64,000 bases of DNA, from assembly GCA_017528205.1 (NCBI GenBank), contig JAFXPE010000031.1, positions 1-64,000 on the forward strand, read 5' to 3'. Below, one piece after another: positions 17,567 through 28,401 of the stretch. The position numbers were made by a program, and so were the translations under genes. The notes beneath the pieces are model-generated. The model had not been told where the DNA came from. It searched no databases and saw nothing but the letters and a program-made list of their open reading frames with translations. Within the stretch, counting starts at the first letter, position 1. The number at the start of each line of letters is the position of its first letter. This DNA is from Alphaproteobacteria bacterium. Lineage in GTDB: Bacteria > Pseudomonadota > Alphaproteobacteria > RF32 > CAG-239.

Positions 17567-20500
17567 ATGAGTAATGAATTAGTAAATGTAATGGATCAGC
17601 AGTTAGCGGCTGACAGTTTTGAAGCGATTAAAATCTCGATTGCTTCTCCGGAGCAGATTCGTTCGTGGTCTTACGGCGAAGTTAAAAAGCCGGAAACCAT
17701 TAACTATCGTACATTCAAGCCGGAAAAAGACGGTTTGTTCTGTGCCAGAATTTTTGGTCCGGTAAAAGATTATGAGTGCTTGTGCGGTAAATATAAGCGC
17801 ATGAAGAGCCGCGGTATTGTCTGCGAAAAGTGCGGCGTGGAAGTCACACTTTCCAAAGTTCGCCGCGAAAGAATGGGACATATCGAGTTGGCAGCGCCGG
17901 TTGCTCACATTTGGTTTTTGAAATCTTTGCCGTCGCGTATTTCAACCTTGACCGATATTCAGGAAAAGGCTTTGGAGCGCGTGCTGTATTTTGAAAACTA
18001 TATCGTGATTGAGCCGGGTTTGACTGATTTGCAAATCAATCAGCTGTTGACGGAAGAAGAATATCAAGATGCCATCGATAAATACGGCGAAGATGCGTTC
18101 AGAGCCGGTATCGGTGCCGAAGCGTTGCGTGAAATTCTTTCTAATATCGATTTGGAAGCAGAACGCGACAGTATGCGTCAGGAATTAAAAGAAACCACTT
18201 CGGAAGCTAAGCGCAAGAAGTTGGTTAAGCGTTTGAAACTGGTGGAAGCTTTCATCAATTCCAATGCTAAGCCGGAATGGATGATTTTGACTGTATTGCC
18301 GGTTATTCCGCCTGATTTGCGTCCGTTAGTGCCGTTAGACGGCGGTCGTTTTGCCACTTCGGATTTGAACGATTTGTATCGTCGTGTGATTAACCGTAAC
18401 AATCGTTTGAAGAGATTGATTGAATTGCGTGCGCCGGATATTATCGTTCGTAATGAAAAGCGTATGTTGCAAGAATCGGTTGATGCTTTGTTTGATAACG
18501 GTCGCCGCGGTCGTGCCATTACCGGTACAAACAAACGCCCGTTGAAATCTTTGGCCGATATGCTTAAAGGTAAGCAAGGTCGTTTCCGTCAAAACTTGCT
18601 CGGTAAACGTGTTGACTACTCCGGTCGTTCGGTTATTACCGTTGGTCCGGAACTCAAAATGCATCAATGCGGATTGCCGAAGAAAATGGCACTCGAATTG
18701 TTTAAGCCGTTTGTTTATGCCAAACTCGAATTGTATGGTCACGCCACGACCATTAAGGCAGCCAAGCGCATGGTAGAAAAAGAGCGTCCGGAAGTTTGGG
18801 ATATTTTGGAAGAAGTTATCCGCGAGCATCCGGTGTTGTTAAACCGTGCTCCGACCTTGCACCGTTTGGGTATTCAAGCTTATGAGCCGGTGTTGGTTGA
18901 AGGTAAGGCAATTCACTTGCACCCGTTGGCTTGTACGGCATTTAACGCCGACTTCGATGGTGACCAAATGGCTGTTCACGTTCCGCTTTCGATTGAAGCG
19001 CAATTGGAAGCTCGCGTGTTGATGATGTCTACCAACAACGTTTTGTCTCCGGCATCGGGTAAGCCGATTATCGTGCCGTCACAAGATATGGTTTTGGGTA
19101 TTTATTACCTGACATATTGTATTGATGAAATCAACAAGGTAGAAAAGAAACCGGAAGATTTCAAAATTTATTCCAGTCCGGAAGAATGTATGTTGGCATT
19201 GAACGCCAAAGCGGTTGATATGCACGAAAAAATCAAGTGCCGTATGGAATATGTAAACAATGACGGTCAATTTGTAAAAGGCATTGTAGAAACCACTCCG
19301 GGACGTATCATTGTTTCGGAAATCTTGCCGAAGCACGAGGGCGTTCCGTTCTCACTCGTTAACCGTTTGGTGAAGAAAAAGCAAATTTCCGAAATTATCG
19401 AAACCGTATATCGTGTATGCGGCGGCAAGGAAACTTGCATTATGGCCGATGCCATTATGGGCCTGGGTTATAAATATGCTTGCTTGTCGGGTATTTCGTT
19501 TGGTAAGGACGATTTGATTGTTCCGGCCGCCAAGCAGAAGTTGATTGATGAAACTTCGGCAGAAGTGGCTAAGTTTGAACAACAATATCAAAACGGTTTG
19601 ATTACCAAGGGTGAAAAATACAACAAAGTGGTCGATATTTGGGCATCTTGTACCGATAAAGTGGCTGATGAGATGATGAAGAACATTTCTAAGCCGGACG
19701 CTAATAATATGCTTAACTCCGTGTTTATGATGGCCGATTCCGGCGCCCGCGGTAGTGCGGCTCAAATGCGTCAGTTGGCCGGTATGCGCGGCTTGATGGC
19801 TAAGCCGTCGGGTGAAATTATCGAACAACCGATTATCTCTAACTTTAAAGAAGGTTTGACGGTGTCGGAATACTTTAACTCTACCCACGGTGCGCGTAAA
19901 GGTTTGGCCGATACGGCTTTGAAAACCGCCAACGCCGGTTACTTAACCCGTCGTTTGGTTGATGTCGGTCAAGATGTGGTTATTACTGAAGAAGATTGCG
20001 GTACGGAACGCGGTATTATCGTTCGTCCGGTGGTTGACGGCGGTCAGGTGATTGCTACCATCGGCGAAAGAATTCTCGGCCGTACGGCACAGGAAGATAT
20101 CAGAGATCCGGAAAGCGGAGATATCTTGGTTCATAAGGGTAAACTGATAGACGAAGCCGATGTGGCTAAAGTTGAAAAAGCCGGAGTTGAACAGGTTAAG
20201 ATTCGTTCGGTATTGACTTGCGAAAGCGAACACGGTGTTTGCGCCGCTTGTTACGGACGTGACTTGGCTCGCGGTACTCAGGCCGGCAACAAAAAGGCTG
20301 AAGGCGATGGCGAAGATACGCGTGATCAGAGTCGTGTCAGCATCGGTGAAGCTGTTGGCGTTATTGCCGCACAATCCATCGGTGAGCCGGGTACCCAATT
20401 AACGCTGCGTACCTTCCACATCGGCGGTGCGGCTTCCAAATCGGCAGAACAATCTACGATTGAAGTTCCGTTCGGCGGTATTTTGAAGCTGGAAAATACG

Positions 20501-21817
20501 CATACGGTTACCAATTCCGACGGACATTTGATTATCTTGTCTCGTAACTGCGACTTGGTAATTCAGGATAATCAGGGACGCGAAAAATCTCGTCACCACA
20601 TTCCGTACGGTGCAAAAGTTTTGGTACAGGAAAATACCGAAGTTACCAAAGGACAAAAAGTGGCCGAGTGGGATCCGTTCATGACGCCGATTATTTCGGA
20701 AAAAGAAGGTAAGGCCGAATTGGTTGACTTAATTCCGAACGTTTCGGTTAAGGAAACCATGGATGAAACAACCGGTATCAGCTCTAAAACGGTTATTGAC
20801 TGGCAGTCCGGTTCGGGTGCTTATTCGGGCTTGAAACCGAGCGTTATGCTCAAAAACTCTAAGGGTAAGCATGTAACTTATGATTCCGGTAAGGAAGTTC
20901 GTTACTATCTGTCTCCGGATGCGGTGTTGAACGTTGATAAAGATACAGAAGTTCATGTCGGTGACGTTATTGCCCGTATTCCGAGAGAGAGCACCAAAAC
21001 CAAGGATATTACCGGTGGTTTGCCGCGTGTGGCTGAGTTGTTCGAAGCCCGTCGTCCGAAGGATCCGGCGATTATTTCCGATATTGACGGTACGGTTGAA
21101 TACGGCAAAGACTATAAAGCTAAGCAACGCATTACCGTTATTGAAGATGCCGCTGACGGCAGAAAGATTGAATATCTGATTCCGAAGGGACGTCGTTTGG
21201 TGGTTCAAGACGGTGATAAGGTTAAGAAGGGCGATTTGTTGGTTGACGGTACGCCGGCACCGCACGATATTTTGCGCGTGTTGGGCGTGGAAAAACTGGC
21301 CGAATATTTGGTTCAGGAAGTTCAAGCCGTATATCGTCTGCAAGGTGTGGCGATTAACGATAAACACATTGAGGTTATTGTTTCGCAAATGCTCAAGAAG
21401 GTTGAAGTTACCAACCCTGGTGACACAACATTCTTGGTGGGCGAACAGGTTGACCGCGATGTGTTTGAAGCCGAAAATCAAAAGATTGAGGCTTCCGGCG
21501 GAACTCCGGCAACTGCTAATGATGTTTTGCTTGGTATCACCAAGGCATCGTTGCAGACCAAGTCGTTTATTTCGGCCGCGTCATTCCAAGAAACCACTCG
21601 TGTATTGACCGAAGCTGCAGTTGAAGGTAAGGTTGATGCGCTCAAAGGTTTGAAAGAGAATGTAATTGTCGGACGTTTGATTCCGGCCGGTACGGGTAGC
21701 GTTTTACGCACATTCCGTAAGGTTGCGGCTCAGAACGACAAAGACATTTTGGAAATGCGTCAGGCAGCAGCTGAAGAAGCCAATGCGGCGGTTGCTTTAC
21801 CGGAAGGCGAAGAATAA
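17567..21817 (+). CDS. rpoC: RNA polymerase beta' subunit
   Basis: A 1416-residue subunit holding the catalytic magnesium through NADFDGDQM (D462, D464, D466). The N-terminal zinc site [19 protein letters not shown], the bridge/trigger region ([20 protein letters not shown]) and the second zinc site ([15 protein letters not shown]) are all intact, and the length is normal for alphaproteobacteria. It has its own GGGAG ribosome-binding site 18 bp after rpoB and is followed by a perfect terminator. rpsL-type genes that often come next are absent. Confidence 0.98.
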   Translation: MSNELVNVMDQQLAADSFEAIKISIASPEQIRSWSYGEVKKPETINYRTFKPEKDGLFCARIFGPVKDYECLCGKYKRMKSRGIVCEKCGVEVTLSKVRRERMGHIELAAPVAHIWFLKSLPSRISTLTDIQEKALERVLYFENYIVIEPGLTDLQINQLLTEEEYQDAIDKYGEDAFRAGIGAEALREILSNIDLEAERDSMRQELKETTSEAKRKKLVKRLKLVEAFINSNAKPEWMILTVLPVIPPDLRPLVPLDGGRFATSDLNDLYRRVINRNNRLKRLIELRAPDIIVRNEKRMLQESVDALFDNGRRGRAITGTNKRPLKSLADMLKGKQGRFRQNLLGKRVDYSGRSVITVGPELKMHQCGLPKKMALELFKPFVYAKLELYGHATTIKAAKRMVEKERPEVWDILEEVIREHPVLLNRAPTLHRLGIQAYEPVLVEGKAIHLHPLACTAFNADFDGDQMAVHVPLSIEAQLEARVLMMSTNNVLSPASGKPIIVPSQDMVLGIYYLTYCIDEINKVEKKPEDFKIYSSPEECMLALNAKAVDMHEKIKCRMEYVNNDGQFVKGIVETTPGRIIVSEILPKHEGVPFSLVNRLVKKKQISEIIETVYRVCGGKETCIMADAIMGLGYKYACLSGISFGKDDLIVPAAKQKLIDETSAEVAKFEQQYQNGLITKGEKYNKVVDIWASCTDKVADEMMKNISKPDANNMLNSVFMMADSGARGSAAQMRQLAGMRGLMAKPSGEIIEQPIISNFKEGLTVSEYFNSTHGARKGLADTALKTANAGYLTRRLVDVGQDVVITEEDCGTERGIIVRPVVDGGQVIATIGERILGRTAQEDIRDPESGDILVHKGKLIDEADVAKVEKAGVEQVKIRSVLTCESEHGVCAACYGRDLARGTQAGNKKAEGDGEDTRDQSRVSIGEAVGVIAAQSIGEPGTQLTLRTFHIGGAASKSAEQSTIEVPFGGILKLENTHTVTNSDGHLIILSRNCDLVIQDNQGREKSRHHIPYGAKVLVQENTEVTKGQKVAEWDPFMTPIISEKEGKAELVDLIPNVSVKETMDETTGISSKTVIDWQSGSGAYSGLKPSVMLKNSKGKHVTYDSGKEVRYYLSPDAVLNVDKDTEVHVGDVIARIPRESTKTKDITGGLPRVAELFEARRPKDPAIISDIDGTVEYGKDYKAKQRITVIEDAADGRKIEYLIPKGRRLVVQDGDKVKKGDLLVDGTPAPHDILRVLGVEKLAEYLVQEVQAVYRLQGVAINDKHIEVIVSQMLKKVEVTNPGDTTFLVGEQVDRDVFEAENQKIEASGGTPATANDVLLGITKASLQTKSFISAASFQETTRVLTEAAVEGKVDALKGLKENVIVGRLIPAGTGSVLRTFRKVAAQNDKDILEMRQAAAEEANAAVALPEGEE

Positions 21818-21837
21818 TTCGCTGACGGCAATTAATT

Positions 21838-21885
21838 AGAATAAAGGCATCATACGTTTTTGTATGATGCCTTTATTCTTAAGTC
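21838..21885 (+). terminator. rpoC terminator, 18-bp perfect stem
   Basis: Arms 21838-21855 and 21862-21879 pair without mismatch around a GTTTTT loop. The arm contents (AAAGGC...GCCTTT) give T-rich tracts in both directions, so it also serves the convergent M20 peptidase gene. Confidence 0.85.
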
Positions 21886-21895
21886 GGGAATTTTT

Positions 21896-22999
21896 TTATC
21901 TCTTTGACAAGTGTTCCAAGAATTTGATTTGAATGTCGGCGATTTGTTTAACACTTTCAATCTCGACATATTCGCCGGAAGCGTGCATACCGTCGCCGGT
22001 GCCGGAGTGCATAATCACCGTTGAGCCTTTGACGGCAAAAGAGCGCGAATCGGTGGCGCCGCCGATATGCTCAAATTCAATTTTTTTGCCCATAATACCT
22101 TCGGCAAAGCGTTTATAATTCAAAATATCGGGATTCTGTTCGTCCATAACTACCGGAGTGCTGGCGGAGACGATTTTATATTCTACGCCTTTTTCCAGAC
22201 ATTTTTGCAAATTGCTTTCCAGATTTTCTACGCTGGAATTTTCGGTTAAGCGGAAATCGAGCAACGCTTCGGCATAATTGGAAATAATGTTTGATACCTG
22301 ACCGCCCTCGATTTTAGCAAAGTGCACGGTATCAAACCAAGTGTCTTTTGGCTGCGGTAAATCGGCAGCGTAATACGGATAAATTCGGCGAATATTTTGC
22401 CAGGTTTTCATTAAAAGCTCGTTGGCATCAATTCCGGCCCACGGGGTTGAGCCGTGCGCTTCTTTGCCGGTGGCAATCAGCTTTACAAACACCGGATTTT
22501 TGCACTTGCTGACAATTTTGGTAATGTCGCCGCCCACATCGTTATCAAGCACAATTTTGGCGCTGATATTCGGATATGCCGCCATAAAAGATGCGGTGGA
22601 TTTACTGCCTTTTTCTTCGTCGGTGGAAAGAATCACGCCAAACTTAATCGGCAGTTTATGGCGCACCACATAATCCATAGAATTGAGCGCCACGGCGGCA
22701 AACGATTTCATATCCAGCGTGCCGCGTCCGTACATTTTGCCGTTTTCTGTTCGCGGAACAAACATTTCATCGGCGGCCGGCACCACATCGATATGCCCTA
22801 AAATCACCACATCAAAATCCAAGGTGTCGCAATTGCGCAAAAAAACGACCGGCGATGCCGTGGTTTGAAATATCTCGACCAAAGTGTCGGTGCCGGCAAA
22901 TTTATCCTTAATGTATTGCGCCGCTTTGGCAATTTCCGCCTCGTTTCCGGTTTCGGTGCGAAAACGGATAAGATCTTCAACTGTTTGCATTAAATCCAT
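21896..22999 (-). CDS. M20 family metallopeptidase (ArgE/DapE-like)
   Basis: A 367-residue zinc hydrolase. Metal-binding and catalytic motifs are GHIDVVP (first zinc His and catalytic Asp), GRGTLDMK (bridging Asp), STDEEKGS (catalytic Glu pair) and a late MHASGEYV with the final zinc His. The dimerisation insert with KEAHGSTPW is present. It probably removes an acyl group from an amino acid or cleaves a dipeptide; ArgE (acetylornithine deacetylase) is the closest role by overall look, but no arginine genes are nearby. It is convergent with rpoC. Confidence 0.85.
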   Translation of the reverse strand: MDLMQTVEDLIRFRTETGNEAEIAKAAQYIKDKFAGTDTLVEIFQTTASPVVFLRNCDTLDFDVVILGHIDVVPAADEMFVPRTENGKMYGRGTLDMKSFAAVALNSMDYVVRHKLPIKFGVILSTDEEKGSKSTASFMAAYPNISAKIVLDNDVGGDITKIVSKCKNPVFVKLIATGKEAHGSTPWAGIDANELLMKTWQNIRRIYPYYAADLPQPKDTWFDTVHFAKIEGGQVSNIISNYAEALLDFRLTENSSVENLESNLQKCLEKGVEYKIVSASTPVVMDEQNPDILNYKRFAEGIMGKKIEFEHIGGATDSRSFAVKGSTVIMHSGTGDGMHASGEYVEIESVKQIADIQIKFLEHLSKR

Positions 23000-23087
23000 A
23001 TTTTTCTATCCTTTTTGCTGTAATTTTTACTCTTTATTTATATCTATAAGGCATAATAATTTAAAATAGGTAAAAAGGGGATTGAAT

Positions 23088-23597
23088 ATGAAGTCGCTGT
23101 TTGTAACATTATTAGCCTGCGGTTTGGCTTGGGGTTCGGCCTGCTATGCTGAGGAAGCCGAAGAAGAAAGCGAAACCGGATTGGCGTTGCCGCGTATGGT
23201 TTCATTACGTTCCAGCAAAATAAATGCCCGCTCGGGGCCGGGAAGCAGATATCCGATTGAATGGGTATATCAGCAAAAGGGCGCTCCGGTGGAAATTATC
23301 GCCGAGTTTGAATTATGGCGTCAGATTAAGGATTGGGAAGGCACGGAAACTTGGGTGCACAAGGCTATGCTTTCGGGACGCAGATTCGTGCGGGTGGAAA
23401 ATCCGGGCGAAAACAATATTTATGCCAAACCGGATCTCGAATCCCGCGTGGTTGCCAAAGTGGAAGACGGCGTGGTCGGCGAGGTGGATAAGTGTCCGGC
23501 CGAAAGCGATATGTGTTTGATTAAGTTTGACAATATCCAAGGTTGGATGCCGCGTAGCGTTTTGTTTGGCGTTTATGACGACGAGGTTATTAAATAA
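23088..23597 (+). CDS. Secreted protein with bacterial SH3 domains
   Basis: A 169-residue periplasmic protein: a signal peptide (to about ACYA-EE), an acidic spacer, then two SH3-type folds. The first has INARSGPGSRYPIEWV and WRQIKDWEGTETWVHKAMLSG, the typical bacterial SH3 pattern; the second half (NIYAKPDLESRVVAKV) repeats it. Such proteins are thought to bind peptidoglycan or partner proteins. The ATG at 23088 is preferred over a TTG two codons earlier. xerC starts only 4 bp after its stop. Confidence 0.8.
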   Translation: MKSLFVTLLACGLAWGSACYAEEAEEESETGLALPRMVSLRSSKINARSGPGSRYPIEWVYQQKGAPVEIIAEFELWRQIKDWEGTETWVHKAMLSGRRFVRVENPGENNIYAKPDLESRVVAKVEDGVVGEVDKCPAESDMCLIKFDNIQGWMPRSVLFGVYDDEVIK

Positions 23598-23600
23598 AAA

Positions 23601-24542
23601 TTGAAACAAAAAATCGAATTTAATGCCGACGCCGAATTGTCTGCCGTTATCGAAAAGTGGCAGAAGTGGCTTGTTGCCGAGCGCTTATATTCCGAACACA
23701 CCTTAGACGGCTATTCGCGCGACTTGGCAATTTTTATGCAAAGCATAAGTTCGGGAAAAGAAATATCGTTAAGTGATTTGGAGCGCCTTGAAGTTCGTGA
23801 CTTCAGGCGTTTTTTGAGTGAGCGTGCGGTAAAATATATCAATAAATCGTCTATGGGACGAGAAATTTCGGCGATTAAAAACTTTTTTAAGTGGATGGAT
23901 ATTAACGGAATTGTTAAAAATCCGGCAATCAGCGTAATTACCTCGCCGCGCAAGCCCAAAGTTTTGCCCAAAGCAATTGATGTGAGCGATGCTTTTGATA
24001 TGCTCGATGAGGCCAAGGGAATAGCTGCGGACGCGTGGCAAGGGCTTCGGGATAAAGCGATTTTAATGTTGCTTTACGGTTGCGGTTTGCGAATTTCCGA
24101 AGCCCTTTCCTTAAATGTTGGGGATATTACGGACCAAAGCGAATTTTTGCGCATTAAAGGCAAAGGCAATAAAGAGCGGATAGTGCCGTTGTTGCCGGTT
24201 ATTTGGCCGCATATCGAAGCTTACCTTGCCAACACTCCGTACACATTCAACGTAGGAGGACCGTTGTTTGTGGGTGCTCGAGGTGAGCGTTTAAGTCCGC
24301 GTATTATTCAGCGTCAAATGCAAAAGTTGCGCGCCAGATTAGGTTTGCCTGATACGGTAACGCCGCATGCGTTGCGCCATTCATTTGCTACTCAACTGCT
24401 GCAAGAGGGAGTTGATTTGCGTTCAATTCAAGAATTACTGGGCCATTCATCCCTAATCACAACCCAACGCTACACAGATGTTCAAACCGAAACCTTAAAA
24501 AGAGAATACCATAAAGCGCATCCGCTCGAAAAACAGGAATAA
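23601..24542 (+). CDS. xerC: Tyrosine recombinase XerC-like
   Basis: A 313-residue site-specific recombinase. It has an N-terminal SAM-like DNA-binding domain (SEHTLDGYSRDL) and a catalytic domain with the Arg of GCGLRISEAL, the beta-hairpin Lys (RIKGKGNKER), HALRHSFAT (His and Arg), LGHSSLITT and the nucleophilic Tyr in QRYTDV. With XerD it resolves chromosome dimers at dif. Gene order with a general SH3 protein rather than phage genes argues for the housekeeping XerC. The start appears to be TTG with a weak ribosome-binding site. Confidence 0.88.
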   Translation: MKQKIEFNADAELSAVIEKWQKWLVAERLYSEHTLDGYSRDLAIFMQSISSGKEISLSDLERLEVRDFRRFLSERAVKYINKSSMGREISAIKNFFKWMDINGIVKNPAISVITSPRKPKVLPKAIDVSDAFDMLDEAKGIAADAWQGLRDKAILMLLYGCGLRISEALSLNVGDITDQSEFLRIKGKGNKERIVPLLPVIWPHIEAYLANTPYTFNVGGPLFVGARGERLSPRIIQRQMQKLRARLGLPDTVTPHALRHSFATQLLQEGVDLRSIQELLGHSSLITTQRYTDVQTETLKREYHKAHPLEKQE

Positions 24543-24577
24543 AAAAAGAGGTTCCGACAACGGCGAAACCTCTCTAA
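24541..24577 (-). terminator. rpmG terminator
   Basis: AGAGGTT and AACCTCT (24547-24576) pair around a 13-nt loop. On the minus strand the stem is followed by a run of seven T residues, so it terminates rpmG; on the plus strand there is no T-tract after xerC. Confidence 0.7.
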
Positions 24578-24598
24578 ATCGTATCTTATTGCAGAAAA

Positions 24599-24766
24599 TT
24601 ACTTAATCTTCTTCTCTACGAACTCTTCGTGCTTGCGAGATTTTTTATCAAACTTTTTCAATACAAGCTTTTCCGGATGAGTTCTCGGATTTTTTTCTGC
24701 CAGATAGAAAGAGCCTGTTCCGGCCGTGCTTTCCAATTTAATTTTAATCTTTACTGCTTTTGCCAT
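24599..24766 (-). CDS. rpmG: 50S ribosomal protein bL33
   Basis: A 55-residue basic protein, found by reading the minus strand between xerC and the gene at 24954. It begins [18 protein letters not shown], has [15 protein letters not shown] and ends in a Lys-rich tail, which is the zinc-free (Cys-less) form of L33 typical of proteobacteria. It has its own promoter and terminator, so it is transcribed alone. Confidence 0.93.
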   Translation of the reverse strand: MAKAVKIKIKLESTAGTGSFYLAEKNPRTHPEKLVLKKFDKKSRKHEEFVEKKIK

Positions 24767-24811
24767 TTTTTTACTCTTTTACTAAAGTTATCAATTAAAA
24801 CATTTAGGCGC

Positions 24812-24839
24812 AGTATACATATTTTACGGCGCTTGTCAA
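24812..24839 (-). promoter_or_regulatory. rpmG promoter
   Basis: Read on the minus strand: TTGACA (24839-24834), a 16-bp spacer and TATACT (24817-24812), about 45 bp before the rpmG start. Both hexamers are close to consensus. Confidence 0.75.
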
Positions 24840-24889
24840 TAGCTTTTTTCGCAATAAACGGGAAAATTTTGCCTTTGCTGTTAAAAAAC

Positions 24890-24918
24890 TTGCATAAACA
24901 GCAATAAAATTGTAAAAT
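24890..24918 (+). promoter_or_regulatory. Promoter of the 517-residue protein gene
   Basis: TTGCAT (24890-24895), a 17-bp spacer and TAAAAT (24913-24918), 35 bp upstream of the ATG at 24954. It diverges from the rpmG promoter. Confidence 0.55.
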
Positions 24919-24953
24919 GTTTGCAGTGACCGGCGTTTATAAGAGGATTAGTA

Positions 24954-26507
24954 ATGGTAAAAATTATAAAAATCGAAAATCGGATTGTTGATAACGGACA
25001 CCGTTTGCAAACGGAACATACGGCTGATGGTGGTCTGATTGAAACTTATTTTGCCGGAGATAACGCTTATCAGGGAAAAAATACAAATCCCGACGGCTCT
25101 TTTCAAATTTGGAGAATGATAAACGGAGCTAAGGTAGTAACAGAAGAAAAAACGGCCGACGGAATACATAATTGGTATAATCCGCAAACCAAGAAGCTAA
25201 GCAAAACTGAAAAAGGCGGAATTATAACCACGTTTTTTGAAAACGAGCGGGTTGAGTCGATTATAGATGAAAAAGGAAACGGTGTCCGATATTATGAAAA
25301 CGGCAACCTCTATTGCAAGTGCGAGGATGGTTACGAGCTTTCTTTGGATGCCGACGGACGTAAACAATATGAGTATAAAGACGGCAAGCTGACCATCAAT
25401 CCGGATTATTTCTCTTATTATCGTTTGGGCGTTAAAACAGCGGAAAACGAGCAGCATTGGACGGAGAAAACGACTCTTGATCCCAAGAAAAAAACTTTGC
25501 TTTGCTTAGGCGGAGATCAATCTAAAGATGCGCGCGCGGCTAACGGTAATATCGTTCCTTTTGCCCGAGTTTTGGGCTTTTCTGATGCCGATATGGCGCA
25601 GATGCAGTTGGTGTCGTGCTATCGGCCGGTCAATTTGCACGTCAACTATTTGCGGCGGAGCTATAAGGGCGAAGAAGATAAAATTAAAAAAGATTATAAA
25701 CGTGAGGTTTTGCAAAAATTTTTACCGTTTATGGCACGGGAAATTGACGGTAAATTCGAGCGGTTGCGGCCGGACGAACTGCTTGCTAATTTTCGCAATA
25801 TCATTGTGCAGGCGCATTGTTACGGGGCCAACGATTTGCCGCGATTTGCCGAGGTATTGCAGAACACGATGACTAAGCTTGGTTATGCGCCGAAATTGCA
25901 AAAACAAGCCATGCGGCAAATTTTGTGCATTACCAACAACACCCAGCGTGAGTTGACCGATAAGCTCGATTTTACGCTTATTCATCGCTATTCGGTGGCT
26001 GACGGACAGTTTGAGCCGGAATATGATAGGGCGTTTTCCGATGCGTATCCGGTGTTTGTGCAAGACCACAAGCGCTTTTCTCAAAAATACGGTACAAAAG
26101 CCAGCTTTATTCAAATGCGCCCCAACGAAATGCTGATGGTATTTACCAAAATGATAAAATCCGGCAATGAACATAATGAAGGCTTTGGGAATACGGATAA
26201 CGAGAATTTTACCGCTGTCGGCAAAAAACAGTTCGCATTGATGAAGCAACTGGGGAATTTTTGGCTCAATAATCGAGCGCCTATGCCGAAAGTGGCGGAC
26301 TTGCTGCGGCAATGCCTGAGCGATACAGCAACCGCGTCTTTTGTGGAAAGCGCTTTGCTCAGCGGTAAAAAACTCAAGACTCAAAAACGCAATGTGCTGG
26401 AAAATCATCATATTTTAAAAGCGGCATACAACCGCTTTAAGAGCAACAGTCAAAAACCGGATAAAACCGGGGTTTATAAATTGCTGTCGGAAAAATATCA
26501 CTCTTAA
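24954..26507 (+). CDS. Unrecognised two-part protein: MORN-like N-terminus, hydrolase-like C-terminus
   Basis: A 517-residue protein without signal peptide or membrane segment. Residues about 20-145 are short glycine-hinged strands of the G-x-x-x-Y-Y/F-E-N-G type (for example GVRYYENGNLY), like MORN or toxin-associated antigen repeats. From about 180 the pattern changes to alternating strands and helices: KKTLLCLGGDQ, then IIVQAHCYGAND (C289), a place where an alpha/beta hydrolase nucleophile elbow would lie, and H407 in GNEHNEGFG. I do not recognise a family and the hydrolase reading is inference. The ATG has a GAGGA site, and the stop overlaps the stop of the convergent S41 gene. Confidence 0.6.
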   Translation: MVKIIKIENRIVDNGHRLQTEHTADGGLIETYFAGDNAYQGKNTNPDGSFQIWRMINGAKVVTEEKTADGIHNWYNPQTKKLSKTEKGGIITTFFENERVESIIDEKGNGVRYYENGNLYCKCEDGYELSLDADGRKQYEYKDGKLTINPDYFSYYRLGVKTAENEQHWTEKTTLDPKKKTLLCLGGDQSKDARAANGNIVPFARVLGFSDADMAQMQLVSCYRPVNLHVNYLRRSYKGEEDKIKKDYKREVLQKFLPFMAREIDGKFERLRPDELLANFRNIIVQAHCYGANDLPRFAEVLQNTMTKLGYAPKLQKQAMRQILCITNNTQRELTDKLDFTLIHRYSVADGQFEPEYDRAFSDAYPVFVQDHKRFSQKYGTKASFIQMRPNEMLMVFTKMIKSGNEHNEGFGNTDNENFTAVGKKQFALMKQLGNFWLNNRAPMPKVADLLRQCLSDTATASFVESALLSGKKLKTQKRNVLENHHILKAAYNRFKSNSQKPDKTGVYKLLSEKYHS

Positions 26508-27601
26508 TATTCCGGAACCGGTATCGCTTCGTGCAATAGGGTGAAAGCTGCATCAATGTCAGCATCTATCTTAACCCGACTTTCCGGATTGCACACATCT
26601 TCATAGCGACGTGTTAAACAAACGTCGGGATCTATGCCTTTCTTATGAATAATCTTGCCGGACGGAGTGAAAAACTGTTCGGTGGTCAGCACCAGCTTGC
26701 CGTCGTTGCTCATTTTGGTCACGCTTTGAATGGTGCCTTTGCCAAAGCTGTGAGTGCCGATGAGTTTGGCGCGAGATTGTTCTTGTAAAGCTCCGGCTAA
26801 AACTTCGGCCGCCGATGCGGTTTCGGCATCAATCATTACTACCATCGGCTTGGTAAATATCGGATTTTTGCCGGAGGTGTAATAATGCTTATCCTTCGGG
26901 TTGCGGCCGGAAGTATAAGTGATGATTTCGTTGTCGCAGAACATACTTGCAACTTGTATCGCTTCATTCAATATACCGCCGCTGTTGCTGCGCAAATCTA
27001 AAATTACACCCTCAATTTTATCGCCGTATTTTTCCAAAGAATGTTTGATCATACTGCTGGTTTGTTGGTTAAATGTTCTGACTTTCAAATACAAGATATC
27101 GTCGTCGATGATGCGGTCGTTAAACAGGGTGTAAACGGCATTTTTGCGTTCTTCTTCATTATATTCGTATTCAGAATAATAATGAGTGTATTCGTCAAGT
27201 TGGTCAGTCATTCTTTTCATAATCAGGTCCGGCAACTCAAAGTCGTGTAAGTGCGCTGCGTCGGAATATTTTGCTGAGGTGGCAATTATTTTGGATAAGG
27301 CTTTTACCCAACCTAAAATATCGTCGTTGCGATACGGAAAGGGAATAGGGCGGCGAATCATTCCGTCATAATAAACGTAAAACTTGTCGGTCCCCTTTGA
27401 AATTACAAGTTTTTTATCCATATCGTGCATAACTTGCACTCCGGCATAAATCAAATCGGCGTTGTCCACCGGTCGAATATATTGCTGATTAAGTGTAGTC
27501 AGCATCTCGTTAATTAAATGAGTGTCAACCGTTTCTTTCTTGGCCTGAGCCAGAGATGGCATTAACAAACAAAAACAAATGCCGGCAATCAACTTTTTCA
27601 T
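26504..27601 (-). CDS. S41 family C-terminal-processing-type protease
   Basis: A 365-residue secreted serine protease (signal peptide ending SLAQA-KK). The catalytic pair is seen in ETASAAEVLAGAL (Ser nucleophile) and SFGKGTIQS (Lys base), with the substrate-pocket strand GVILDLRSNSGG, all typical of CtpA/tail-specific proteases. No PDZ domain is evident, whereas CtpA enzymes usually have one; the N-terminal 150 residues are helical and unassigned. It probably trims periplasmic or wall-associated proteins. The ATG at 27601 has a GGGGAT ribosome-binding site and lies 2 bp after the xthA stop, so the two share a transcript. Confidence 0.85.
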   Translation of the reverse strand: MKKLIAGICFCLLMPSLAQAKKETVDTHLINEMLTTLNQQYIRPVDNADLIYAGVQVMHDMDKKLVISKGTDKFYVYYDGMIRRPIPFPYRNDDILGWVKALSKIIATSAKYSDAAHLHDFELPDLIMKRMTDQLDEYTHYYSEYEYNEEERKNAVYTLFNDRIIDDDILYLKVRTFNQQTSSMIKHSLEKYGDKIEGVILDLRSNSGGILNEAIQVASMFCDNEIITYTSGRNPKDKHYYTSGKNPIFTKPMVVMIDAETASAAEVLAGALQEQSRAKLIGTHSFGKGTIQSVTKMSNDGKLVLTTEQFFTPSGKIIHKKGIDPDVCLTRRYEDVCNPESRVKIDADIDAAFTLLHEAIPVPEY

Positions 27602-27603
27602 AT

Positions 27604-28401
27604 TCAATCCCCAAATTCGGCGGTTAAAACTGTGTGGTCGGAAGATTTCTCTTGCGCCCGAAAATTTTTATCAATCGTACACGAAATTAATTTATCAGTC
27701 AAGCACGGCGAACTGAAAATGTAATCTATGCGTAATCCCAAGTCGTTTTGAAACGAAGAGGCATTATAATCCCAAAAGGTGTAGCCGTTGTTTTGCGGAT
27801 GCAAAGTACGATAAGTGTCGCAATAACCGAGGCGCATCAGCCGGCGCAGGCGATTTTGCACTTCCGGCACAAAGAGGGCATCACCCTTGAATAACTCCGG
27901 ATTATAAACATCGGAGGGTGTCAAAATAACATTAAAATCTCCACCTAAGATAATGTTTTTACGAGAAATAAATAATTTCTCAGCGTGTTGCAAAAAAGCA
28001 TCCATCCATTGTAATTTATAAGTAAATTTACTGATATCAGTCGGATTATTTTGTGGCGGATTGCCGTTGGGTAAATAAACGGAGGCGATGGTATATTGCT
28101 GTTGGTTTATGTTAATGTTACACTCTAAATATCTGGAATTATCATCTTGAAAATTCGGCAAATTTTCTTCAATCACTTCTAATGGATGGCGACTTAAAAG
28201 GGCGACTCCGTTATAACTTTTCTGCCCCAATATTTTGGCCTCGTATCCGGCCATTTGCAAATCAAAAAAAGGAAAATTATTAAATTCGCATTTGATTTCT
28301 TGCAACAACAATACGTCGGGCTGATTGTTTTTCAGCCAATCACACAGGTTGCTCAGCCGCGCATTAACGGAATTGATGTTTAATGTCGATATTTTTACCA
28401 T
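27604..28401 (-). CDS. xthA: Exodeoxyribonuclease III
   Basis: A 265-residue AP endonuclease/3'-exonuclease of the exonuclease-phosphatase fold acting in base excision repair. Motifs: LNINSVNAR, LLQEIKC (catalytic Glu), the GGDFNVI strand (Asp and Asn), LRIDYIF and the final SSDHTVL (catalytic His). Length is normal for XthA. It is followed directly by the S41 protease gene. Confidence 0.94.
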   Translation of the reverse strand: MVKISTLNINSVNARLSNLCDWLKNNQPDVLLLQEIKCEFNNFPFFDLQMAGYEAKILGQKSYNGVALLSRHPLEVIEENLPNFQDDNSRYLECNININQQQYTIASVYLPNGNPPQNNPTDISKFTYKLQWMDAFLQHAEKLFISRKNIILGGDFNVILTPSDVYNPELFKGDALFVPEVQNRLRRLMRLGYCDTYRTLHPQNNGYTFWDYNASSFQNDLGLRIDYIFSSPCLTDKLISCTIDKNFRAQEKSSDHTVLTAEFGD

